From Streptomyces alboflavus (GTDB taxonomy: Bacteria > Actinomycetota > Actinomycetes > Streptomycetales > Streptomycetaceae): DNA of 21,182 bases. The notes under the pieces are model-generated. The model saw nothing but the letters and a program-made list of their open reading frames with translations, ran no database searches and was not told the origin of the DNA. The position numbers were made by a program, and so were the translations under genes. The DNA lies in NCBI RefSeq assembly GCF_000716675.1, contig NZ_JNXT01000097.1:1-21182 (forward strand), in the 5' to 3' direction. This document shows positions 1 to 6,699 of this stretch, one piece after another; position 1 is the stretch's first letter; each line of letters starts with the position of its first letter.

Positions 1-1046
1 GCCCCGCCCGCCCCACCCCCCCCCGCCACCCCCGCCGGCAAGGCGTTGCGCACCCCCACCCGAAGCCGGCCCCCGACCACCCGCACCCGCACCTCGACCA
101 CCTCCCCGGGCGCATGCTTCGCCGCGTTCGTGAGGCACTCCTGCACCACCCGGTGCACCGCGGCCTGCCGCAGCGGCGAGAGCCGGTACGCGGCGCCGTC
201 GACGAGCAGCTCCACGGGACTGCCCGCACGCCCGCTCGCGGCGGCGAGCTCGGGCAGGGCCTCCAGGCCAGGCGTGGGCGCCCCGTCGACCCCGCGCTGG
301 ACGATGATCTCGTTGAGCATCCGGTGCGCCGACCGCGCGGTCTCCGACAGCTCGTCGAACCCGGCCGCGTACGGCGTCGCCCCGGCCCGCCGGCCGAGGA
401 CCTGCGAGCGCACGCTCAGGAGCGTCAGCTCGCGCCCGACGAAGTCGTGGACGTCCCGCGCGATCCGCAGCCGCTCCTGCTGGACCGCTTCGAGGGCCTG
501 CGTCGCGGCCCGCTGGGCCTGGAGCTCCCGCACCAGGTCCTGCCGGTTGGCGGCGACGCCGACGCCCGCCGCGAGCACCCCGATCGGCACGACGAGGCTG
601 AGGAATTCGCTGAGGGTGTCCCCGCGGTGCACCGGCCAGCCGGGCAGCGTGAACATCACGTATGCGAACAAGACGTACCCGACAACCCCCACGGCCCCGG
701 CGAGCCGCCCCCGGTAGCGCGCCAGCGAGTACAGCGCGAACTGCGCGAGCGTCAGCTCGTGCAGCCAGCCGAGCAGCACCAGCGCGACGAGGAAGGGCAC
801 CCAGGGCGCGAACCGCCGCAGCAGCAGCGACGACGCGCCCGCCGCGAGGACGAGGGCCGCCATGACGCCGTTGAGGGGGTTGTCCTCGGCCGCCGCGAGG
901 CCCGGGACGTCGAGGGCCATCAGGGCGAGGCAGGCCAGGGCGGTGAGCACATCCAGGGCCCGGGGTTCGCGGGCGCAACGCCGAGCGAGGCGACGGGCCG
1001 CGGCCGCCGCCTTGCGTAGCGCCTCGGCGGCGGGCAGGTCGTACAT
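1..1046 (-). CDS. NarL-type sensor histidine kinase (C-terminus beyond window)
   Basis: Membrane-bound histidine kinase of the HisKA_3/HATPase_c class that normally pairs with a LuxR/NarL response regulator. Translating the minus strand from the ATG at 1046 gives about five hydrophobic segments (roughly residues 31-51, 60-77, 80-98, 114-134 and 148-165). A coiled linker follows, then the phospho-acceptor motif ERLRIARDVHDFVG with His200, and the ATPase N-box VVQECLTNAAKHAPG with Asn307. The glycine boxes lie beyond position 1, so the gene is cut by the window edge. The start has a purine-rich GGGAGGG just upstream, closer than usual. The partner regulator is expected further left (inference). 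It is divergent from the 1240 gene, with 193 nt between them. The ligand cannot be told from sequence. Near the edge the gene contains a run of nine C/G bases (16-24). Confidence 0.85.
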   Translation of the reverse strand, partial: MYDLPAAEALRKAAAAARRLARRCAREPRALDVLTALACLALMALDVPGLAAAEDNPLNGVMAALVLAAGASSLLLRRFAPWVPFLVALVLLGWLHELTLAQFALYSLARYRGRLAGAVGVVGYVLFAYVMFTLPGWPVHRGDTLSEFLSLVVPIGVLAAGVGVAANRQDLVRELQAQRAATQALEAVQQERLRIARDVHDFVGRELTLLSVRSQVLGRRAGATPYAAGFDELSETARSAHRMLNEIIVQRGVDGAPTPGLEALPELAAASGRAGSPVELLVDGAAYRLSPLRQAAVHRVVQECLTNAAKHAPGEVVEVRVRVVGGRLRVGVRNALPAGVAGGGGAGG

Positions 1047-1239
1047 AGCCCTCCCATCATCCCTGGACTCTCGTCCGCGACACATCGGACTTTTGGCCTT
1101 GATGTCCCCGGGCGGCACGCCCCGCACCGCCGCCACGGGCCCTCGGGCCACCGGACAGCGGCCCGGGGCACCCGGCGATTCGGGTGTACCCACGGCGCGG
1201 CTGACGCGCCGCCGCGCGCACCGGAGTTCCAATCGGACC

Positions 1240-1878
1240 ATGTGGTATGCCCAGAATCCGGGTCGACGGACCCGTCAGCTCGCCGGTGACGCCGCGGTCC
1301 TGCTGTGGACCGCGGCCTGGACCGCCGCCGCGGTCGTCGCGTACCGCCTCGCCGTCCTGCTCACCCGCCCGGGGCCGGACTCGGGCGTCGCCTCCTCCGG
1401 CTCGCCCGCCGCACGCCTGCCCCTCGTCGGCGACGACGTCGGCGCCGCGCTGCGCTCCGTGGTGGGCGTCGTCGACGACATCGACCCGGTGACGATGCGC
1501 GCCGGGCTCGTGGTGAGCGCGGTCGCCCTGCTCCTGGTGCCGGTCGGCCTGGTCCTCGCCCGCTGGCTGCCGCGCCGCCTGCGCTGGGTCCGGCAGGCCG
1601 CCGCGGCCCGGGACCTCGCCGAGTCCGACGACGGCCGCGAACTCCTCGCCCTGCGCTCCCTGCTCCGCCCCCTGGACGAGGTGGCCACGACCGCCGCCGC
1701 CCTCGCCGACACCCCCGGCCTCGCGGACGCCACCCCCGGCAGCCTCGCCGAGGGCTGGCGCAGCGCCGACCCGCGCGTGCTCGACGCGCTCGCGGACGCC
1801 GAGCTGGAGCGCCTCGGCCTCGCGCCCGGACCGGGCCCGGCACCGGCGGGGCCGCCGGTGGCCGAGCCCGCCGCATGA
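1240..1878 (+). CDS. Small two-helix membrane protein, first gene of a two-component operon
   Basis: Unrecognised 212-residue protein. It has a short basic N-terminus, a hydrophobic helix at about residues 16-41, a roughly 45-residue loop rich in Asp/Val, a second helix at about 88-107 followed by basic residues (RWLPRRLRW), and an Ala/Leu/Arg-rich, helix-prone C-terminal half ending in a Pro-rich tail. The basic flanks suggest both ends are cytoplasmic with the loop outside (inference). The ATG at 1240 is preferred because the hydrophobic helix follows directly; GGAG at 1223-1226 is a distant ribosome site. The stop overlaps the next start (ATGA at 1875), so it is translationally coupled to the PAS kinase. 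That kinase has no membrane helix of its own, so this protein may be its membrane partner. No enzymatic motif is visible. Confidence 0.75.
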   Translation: MWYAQNPGRRTRQLAGDAAVLLWTAAWTAAAVVAYRLAVLLTRPGPDSGVASSGSPAARLPLVGDDVGAALRSVVGVVDDIDPVTMRAGLVVSAVALLLVPVGLVLARWLPRRLRWVRQAAAARDLAESDDGRELLALRSLLRPLDEVATTAAALADTPGLADATPGSLAEGWRSADPRVLDALADAELERLGLAPGPGPAPAGPPVAEPAA

Positions 1879-3014
1879 CAGCTGAGCCGCGCGGCCTGCA
1901 CGCCCCGTACAGCGACGCGGTACTGCGCGCGATCCCGCTCGGCGCGCTGCTCGTCGGCGAGGACGGCCGGGTCGTCGCGGCCAATCCGCAGTTCGCGACG
2001 GTGTGCGGGATCGAGGGCGTCGACCTGTCGACGGGCGCGTCGGCCGAGCCCATCGCCGAGGCGATGGCGCGGCAGCTCCCGGACATGGACGTCGCGAAGG
2101 CGGGCGCGCTGCGCGGCCAGTTCGTCCGCAAGGCGGAGCTGCGCCTGACCGACGGCCGCACCCTGCGCCGCAGCCGCCAGCCGATCGACGCGGGCGACAC
2201 CCGCCTCGGCGTCCTGTGGCTGGTCGAGGACATCACCGACCAACTGCGGTACGAGGACGACCTGCACCGGCACATCGACTCCCTCGGCGAACTGGCCCGC
2301 GACCGCGCCGAGTTCGCCGCCCGCACCTCGCACGAGCTGCGCACCCCGCTGGCCACCGTGCTCACCTTCTGCGAGCTCCTCGCCGACCCCGCCGCGGGCA
2401 CCCTCACCGCCGCCCAGCGCGAGTACGTCGACACCATCCGACGCGGCGCCCAGCGCATGCACGACATGGCCGACGGCCTCCTGCACCGCTACGCCCAGGC
2501 CGCCGGCGCCGCCCCGCCCGCCTACGCCCCGCTCGACCCCGGCCCCCTCCTGGCCCGCCTCGTCGCCGACGCCACTCCCCTGGCCACCCGCGGCGGCGTC
2601 TTCGTCGGCCTCGATCTGCCCGCCGCCCGCCCCCCGCTCGTCGCCGACGCCGACCAGCTGGAGCGGGCCCTCGCCGCGCTGCTCGACAACGCCGTGAAGT
2701 TCACCCCCGCGGGCGGCGCCGTCACGGTGACCGCCCGCCCGTACGACGGTGACTCCCCCGGCTGGGAGTTCGTCGTACGCGACGACGGCATCGGCATTCC
2801 CAAGGAGTTCCACGAGGAGGTCTTCACCGAGTTCGTGCGCGCCCCCAACGCCCGCCGCGGCCCCTACCCCGGCACCGGTCTCGGCCTCAGCGTCGTGCGG
2901 GACGCGGTGCGGCTGCACGCGGGCACCGTCACCCTGCACAGCTCCGAGGGCCACGGCACCGCCGTCGAGGTGCGGCTGCCCGCCGCGGGACCGCCCGGGA
3001 GCGGCCCCGCATGA
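1875..3014 (+). CDS. PAS-domain sensor histidine kinase, predicted soluble
   Basis: Histidine kinase of 379 residues, expected to autophosphorylate and pass phosphate to the regulator encoded directly downstream. Residues about 12-125 form a PAS-like sensor (AIPLGALLVGEDGRVVAANPQ at the start, LWLVEDITDQ at the end). The HisKA motif RTSHELRTPL has His153. HATPase_c follows with N-box LLDNAVKFTP (Asn272), G1 box DDGIGIP (from Asp303) and G2 box GTGLGLS (from Gly333). All catalytic boxes are intact. No transmembrane helix or signal peptide is visible, so input is cytosolic or comes through the upstream membrane protein. The start overlaps the preceding stop by four bases and the stop overlaps the regulator start by four bases. 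This tight coupling supports one signalling unit. The signal sensed is unknown; no cofactor-binding residues can be assigned with confidence. Confidence 0.92.
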   Translation: MTAEPRGLHAPYSDAVLRAIPLGALLVGEDGRVVAANPQFATVCGIEGVDLSTGASAEPIAEAMARQLPDMDVAKAGALRGQFVRKAELRLTDGRTLRRSRQPIDAGDTRLGVLWLVEDITDQLRYEDDLHRHIDSLGELARDRAEFAARTSHELRTPLATVLTFCELLADPAAGTLTAAQREYVDTIRRGAQRMHDMADGLLHRYAQAAGAAPPAYAPLDPGPLLARLVADATPLATRGGVFVGLDLPAARPPLVADADQLERALAALLDNAVKFTPAGGAVTVTARPYDGDSPGWEFVVRDDGIGIPKEFHEEVFTEFVRAPNARRGPYPGTGLGLSVVRDAVRLHAGTVTLHSSEGHGTAVEVRLPAAGPPGSGPA

Positions 3015-3721
3015 CCTGCCTGCTGCTCGTCGAGGACGACCCCGACCTCGGGCTCGCGCTGCGGGTCCTGTTCACCCGCGCCGGGTACGAGGTCGTGACC
3101 GCCGACGACGGCCAGGCCGCGCTGCGGCTCCTCTTCGCCCGGCGGCCCGCCCTGATGGTCCTCGACCTGGTCCTGCCGGGCCTCGACGGCTGGGAGGTCC
3201 TCGACCGCACCCGCGACCTCACCGACCTGCCCGTCCTCATCCTGTCCGGCCGCACAAGACCCGCCGAACGGGTCCGCGGCCTGCGCTCCGGCGCCGACGA
3301 CTACCTGTGCAAGCCCTTCGACCACCTGGAGCTCCTCGCCCGCGTCGAGGCGCTCCTGCGCCGCAGCAACCCCGAGCAGTGGCGCGGCGACTACGTCGAA
3401 GCGGGCCTCCGCCTGGTCCCCGAACGCCGTTCGGCCGTCTGGCAGGGCCACGAGACCCGCCTGAGCGCCATCGAGTACCGCCTCCTCGAAGTCCTCGTCC
3501 GCAACCGCGGCCGCGTGGTCACCACCGAACAGCTCCTCGACCTCGTCTGGGACGACCCCGACGCGACGGGCCGCGAACGCGTGAAGTTCGCGGTGCTGCG
3601 TCTGCGCAGGAAGCTGGCGGTCGGGGACGGAGAGGATCCTTTGGAGTCGGTACGGGGCCTGGGCTACCGCTACAGGGGCGATCACACGCAGGAGGACGGT
3701 TCGAGCCCGTCCGGCGTTTGA
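3011..3721 (+). CDS. OmpR/PhoB-family response regulator
   Basis: Two-domain DNA-binding response regulator of 236 residues. The receiver domain (about 1-118) has the acidic pair Asp9/Asp10, phospho-acceptor Asp52 in LMVLDLVLPG, Ser79 and Lys101 in LCKPF. The C-terminal winged helix (about 130-225) has the family signature IEYRLLEVLVRN, the recognition-helix region RERVKFAVLRLRRKL and the hairpin VRGLGYRY. It is translationally coupled to the PAS kinase by an ATGA overlap, so the kinase is its likely phosphodonor. Candidate targets are the downstream epimerase and glycosyltransferase genes (inference from position). The last residues (about SSPSGV) and the stop codon lie at the edge of and inside a Streptomyces intergenic repeat that starts near 3701. 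The tail after GYRYRGD is therefore probably not part of the original domain. Confidence 0.93.
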   Translation: MTCLLLVEDDPDLGLALRVLFTRAGYEVVTADDGQAALRLLFARRPALMVLDLVLPGLDGWEVLDRTRDLTDLPVLILSGRTRPAERVRGLRSGADDYLCKPFDHLELLARVEALLRRSNPEQWRGDYVEAGLRLVPERRSAVWQGHETRLSAIEYRLLEVLVRNRGRVVTTEQLLDLVWDDPDATGRERVKFAVLRLRRKLAVGDGEDPLESVRGLGYRYRGDHTQEDGSSPSGV

Positions 3722-3767
3722 GGACGAGGCCCGAAGGGCCGAAAAGCGGGGAAAGGGGCGCAGCCCC
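3701..3767 (+). repeat. Streptomyces intergenic repeat, copy A
   Basis: Starts at the bases coding the last residues of the response regulator, contains the core GTCCGGCGTTTGAGGACGAG, and ends in the small hairpin GGGGCGCAGCCCC. An inner hairpin GGCCC-GAA-GGGCC precedes it. The same element, reverse complemented, occurs at 5147-5218 with roughly four bases in five matching. I recognise this core as a common dispersed element between Streptomyces genes. The hairpins make a termination role plausible for the preceding operon. Confidence 0.8.
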
Positions 3768-3952
3768 ATAAGGGCACGGGGGCCATAAGTCCCACCCGCA
3801 CGGGACCCAAGGGCCAGGGCCTAAGCCCTGAACCAGCCTCGGCCGAAGGCTCGCAACCGAGGAGCAACCGAAGACACCCCACCCCGGCAACCCACACCCC
3901 CCACGCTCCTGAAGTCCGCACCGCACCCCGCACCCGCCAGGAGCCCACCCCC

Positions 3953-5131
3953 GTGACGCCCGCCGCCCCGGTGACCCAGATCCCCACGCCCCAGCTGCCC
4001 CACCGCTCCGTGGCCATCGTCCTCGGCACCCGCCCCGAACTGGTCAAGCTCGCCCACCTGGTCCGTCTGCTCGGCCCCGCCGCGCACCTGGTCCACACGG
4101 GCCAGCACTACGACGCCGACCTCTCGGGGCGCTTCCTGACGGAGCTGGGCCTGCCCGAGCCGACCCTCCTCGAAGGCGTCGGCGGCCAGCCCCGCGCCGT
4201 ACAGATCTCCGCCGCACTCACCCAGCTCGACGCGCTGTTCGCGGCCGAGCCCCCGCTGGCCGTGGTGGTGCAGGGCGACACGAACGCCTCCCTGGCCGGG
4301 GCCCTCGCGGCGAACTCCCGCGGCATCCCCCTGGTGCACGTCGAGGCGGGCCTGCGCAGCCACGACCGGGCGATGCCCGAGGAGCACAACCGCGTCGTGA
4401 TCGACCAGCTCGCGGACGTGCTGTGCGCGGCGACCGAGGACAACCGGGACCTGCTGCGCGCCGAGGGCGTCCCGGCCGGACGCGTCGCCGTCACGGGCAA
4501 CACCGTCGTCGAGGCCGTACGGGAGCACCTGCCCGCCGAGGACGAGCGTGCCGCGCTGCTCGCCGCGCACGGCGTCACCGCCGACCGCTACCTCCTCGCC
4601 ACCGTGCACCGGCCCGAGAACACCGACGACCCGGATGCGCTGCGCGCCATCCTCGGCGAGCTGGCGGACCTTGCCGCCGAGCTGCCGGTCCTCTTCGCCG
4701 TGCACCCGCGCACGAAGGCCCGCCTGGAGGCCGCCGGGCTCGGGCACCTGCTGGCCGCGCTCACTGTGCTTCCGCCGCTCGGGTACGGGGAGTTCCTCGC
4801 GCTCGCCCGGCACGCGGCCGTGCTCGTCTCCGACTCCGGGGGTGTGCAGGAGGAGACCACCGTGCTCGGGCGGCCGCTCGTCGTCGTGCGGCGCTCCACG
4901 GAGCGGCCGGAGGCCATGGAGTCCGGCTTCGCCGAACTGGTCGCCCCGGGGCGGGCGATCGGGCGGGCCGTGCGGCGGCGGCTCGCCGAGGGTGAGGTGG
5001 GGCTGCGGCGCTTGACGGACGCGCCCTCGCCGTTCGGGGACGGGCTCGCCTCCCAGCGGATCGTGGCCCTCCTCGGTGCGGTTGCCTTGGGGCGGCGGCC
5101 CGAGCAGGGGCAACTGTCCGTCGCCGCCTGA
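3953..5131 (+). CDS. wecB: UDP-N-acetylglucosamine 2-epimerase (non-hydrolysing)
   Basis: Cytosolic enzyme interconverting UDP-GlcNAc and UDP-ManNAc, 392 residues, normal length for the family. Family motifs are in order: GTRPE at 25-29, TGQHYD, VQGDTNAS, HVEAGLRS, MPEEHNR, TVHRPEN (His219), VHPRT, SDSGGVQEE (293-301) and RRSTERPE. The residues expected to bind UDP and carry out elimination and re-addition are present, so it should be active. A GTG start at 3953 is supported by AGGAG at 3939-3943. About 19 extra residues precede the first strand. It lies between two inverted copies of a repeat and upstream of a processive glycosyltransferase, suggesting it feeds ManNAc (or a derivative such as ManNAcA, though no dehydrogenase is seen) to a glycan. 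The first part of the gene prefers C at wobble positions and the last third prefers G. Confidence 0.93.
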   Translation: MTPAAPVTQIPTPQLPHRSVAIVLGTRPELVKLAHLVRLLGPAAHLVHTGQHYDADLSGRFLTELGLPEPTLLEGVGGQPRAVQISAALTQLDALFAAEPPLAVVVQGDTNASLAGALAANSRGIPLVHVEAGLRSHDRAMPEEHNRVVIDQLADVLCAATEDNRDLLRAEGVPAGRVAVTGNTVVEAVREHLPAEDERAALLAAHGVTADRYLLATVHRPENTDDPDALRAILGELADLAAELPVLFAVHPRTKARLEAAGLGHLLAALTVLPPLGYGEFLALARHAAVLVSDSGGVQEETTVLGRPLVVVRRSTERPEAMESGFAELVAPGRAIGRAVRRRLAEGEVGLRRLTDAPSPFGDGLASQRIVALLGAVALGRRPEQGQLSVAA

Positions 5132-5146
5132 CCCCCGCTCCCCATG

Positions 5147-5218
5147 GGGGCTGCGCCCCCTCTCCCCCTGCCTCTTCGGCCCTCCGGGCCTCGTCCTCAA
5201 TCGCCGGACGGGCTCAAC
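5147..5218 (-). repeat. Streptomyces intergenic repeat, copy B (inverted relative to copy A)
   Basis: Reverse complement of the 3701-3767 element: on the minus strand it reads GAGCCCGTCCGGCGATTGAG, then GACGAGGCCC, the GGCCC/GGGCC hairpin, and finally a GGGGGC-GCA-GCCCCC hairpin. It begins 15 nt after the epimerase stop and ends 60 nt before the glycosyltransferase start. The hairpins could terminate transcription or stabilise the epimerase mRNA end. Confidence 0.8.
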
Positions 5219-5278
5219 GCCTCCCCCTGGCCGGACGGGCCCCACACCGTCCGTGCCTTCTCTCCCCCCGAGGACCCC

Positions 5279-6628
5279 GTGCTCACCCCCCACTACCTGC
5301 TCTACGCCCTCCCCTTCTTCCTCCTCGCCTGCTTCCTGCTCTACTGGGCCGGGGCCCGGCACGCCTACACGCGCCGCAAGCCCACCCCGGACGGGGACCC
5401 TGCGGCCTTCGACTGGCACTTCTTCGTGCCGTGTCGCGACGAGGAGACCGTGATCGGCGCGACCGTCACCCAGCTGCGCACGGACTTCCCGGCCGCGCAT
5501 GTGTGGGTGGTCGACGACGACAGCGACGACAGCACCGCGGCCGTCGTGACCGCGCTGGCCGACGGCGACGGTCACGTCCACCTGGTCTCGCGCCGCCGCC
5601 CCGACGCCCGCATCGGCAAGGGCGCGGCCCTCAACTCGGCGTACACGGCCCTGAACGACTTCCTGCCCGCGGCCGCCGACCGCTCGCGGGCCGTCGTGTG
5701 CGTCGTCGACGCCGACGGGCGCCTCGCCCCGGACGCGCTCGCGCGGGTCAGCGGCGACACCGGCTTCGGTGACCCGGAGACCGGCGGTGTGCAGGTCAGC
5801 GTACGGATGCGCAATGTCACCGAGCGGCGTCCGCTGGCGGAGCACGGGCGGGTCGCCAACGTCTTCGCGCGGCTGCTCGTGCGGATGCAGGACATGGAGT
5901 TCGCGGTGTCCAACGCGGGCATGCAGCTGCTGCGGGGGCGTACGGGTTCCGTCGGTCTCGGCGGCAACGGGCAGTTCACGCGGCTCACCGCGCTCGACCG
6001 GATTGCCGCCGCCGAGCGCCGCCCGTGGCAGCGTGACGCGCTCCTGGAGGACTACGAGCTGGGCCTGCACATGATCCTCGGCGGCTACCGCGTCGCCCAC
6101 ATCGCCGACACCTACGTCTCGCAGGAGGGACTGCCGCGCGCCCGGCGCTTCCTCACCCAGCGCACCCGCTGGGCCCAGGGCAACCTGCAGTGCGTGCGCT
6201 ACGCGCCCCGCATCGTCGGCTCCCGGCACTACTCGGGCCGCGGCGTCCTGGAGACCCTGTACACGTTCATGCAGCCCCTCGCCCACGTGGCGACGCTCAT
6301 CCTGAGCGTGCTGCTGCTCGGCGCGGTCGTCGCGGGCGGCTCGATGCGGGACGCGTTCCTCGGCAACTGGCCGCTGATCCTCGTCCTGTGCGCCCTGTCG
6401 GTGCTGCCGTTCGTGGCCTGGGGCCCGCTCTACCGCCGGGACTTCGCCCCGGACCGCTCCCGCCTGACCGGCCTGCTGTGGGGCCTCGCCCTGTGGCTGT
6501 ACGCGTACCACGTGTTCATCGTGTCGGCGCGCGGGTTCCTGCGTCTCCTTCGGGGCCGCAACGGCTGGGCGAAGACGCGGCGCAACGCGGAGTCCGTGGG
6601 GACGGGGCCGGTGGCGACGGAGGCCTGA
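5279..6628 (+). CDS. Membrane processive family 2 glycosyltransferase
   Basis: 449-residue inverting GT2 enzyme of the hyaluronan/cellulose/poly-GlcNAc synthase type, which polymerises a UDP-sugar at the inner membrane and passes the chain outward. An N-terminal helix spans about residues 5-24. The catalytic domain shows FFVPCRDEETVIGATV, VVDDDSDDST, the metal-binding DAD at 144-146, GGNGQFTRL, the catalytic-base region LEDYELG (Asp258) and the product-site motif QRTRW at 294-298. Three C-terminal helices follow (about 331-352, 363-383, 397-417) and then GWAKTRRN. The GTG at 5279 is chosen because GAGGA lies at 5270-5274 and the N-terminal helix follows at once; an in-frame extension to 5144 would be translated from repeat DNA. 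Pairing with the epimerase suggests UDP-ManNAc or UDP-GlcNAc as donor (inference). No PilZ domain is seen. Confidence 0.9.
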   Translation: MLTPHYLLYALPFFLLACFLLYWAGARHAYTRRKPTPDGDPAAFDWHFFVPCRDEETVIGATVTQLRTDFPAAHVWVVDDDSDDSTAAVVTALADGDGHVHLVSRRRPDARIGKGAALNSAYTALNDFLPAAADRSRAVVCVVDADGRLAPDALARVSGDTGFGDPETGGVQVSVRMRNVTERRPLAEHGRVANVFARLLVRMQDMEFAVSNAGMQLLRGRTGSVGLGGNGQFTRLTALDRIAAAERRPWQRDALLEDYELGLHMILGGYRVAHIADTYVSQEGLPRARRFLTQRTRWAQGNLQCVRYAPRIVGSRHYSGRGVLETLYTFMQPLAHVATLILSVLLLGAVVAGGSMRDAFLGNWPLILVLCALSVLPFVAWGPLYRRDFAPDRSRLTGLLWGLALWLYAYHVFIVSARGFLRLLRGRNGWAKTRRNAESVGTGPVATEA

Positions 6629-6646
6629 CCGGCGGGGGTACGTGAA

Positions 6647-6684
6647 CGAGGGCGCCCGGAACCGAACGGTTCCGGGCGCCCTCG
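6647..6684. terminator. Bidirectional hairpin between the glycosyltransferase gene and valS
   Basis: Perfect inverted repeat with 18-nt arms (6647-6664 CGAGGGCGCCCGGAACCG; 6667-6684) and a minimal AA centre, so a 4-nt loop in practice. It lies between the two convergent stop codons. There is no U-tract, as is usual for Streptomyces terminators. Confidence 0.85.
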
Positions 6685-6699
6685 TGTGCCTGAACTGCC

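Noticed and set aside
114..1019. 301-codon plus-strand frame
   Set aside because: It is the antisense of the histidine kinase, whose minus-strand translation shows His200 and the N-box. The plus frame has no family features.
5144..5278. Upstream extension of the glycosyltransferase to an ATG at 5144
   Set aside because: The extra residues translate repeat copy B; GTG 5279 has a ribosome site and directly precedes the first helix.
3821..6511. 896-codon minus-strand frame
   Set aside because: Antisense to wecB and the glycosyltransferase gene, crossing both genes and a repeat; no domain visible.
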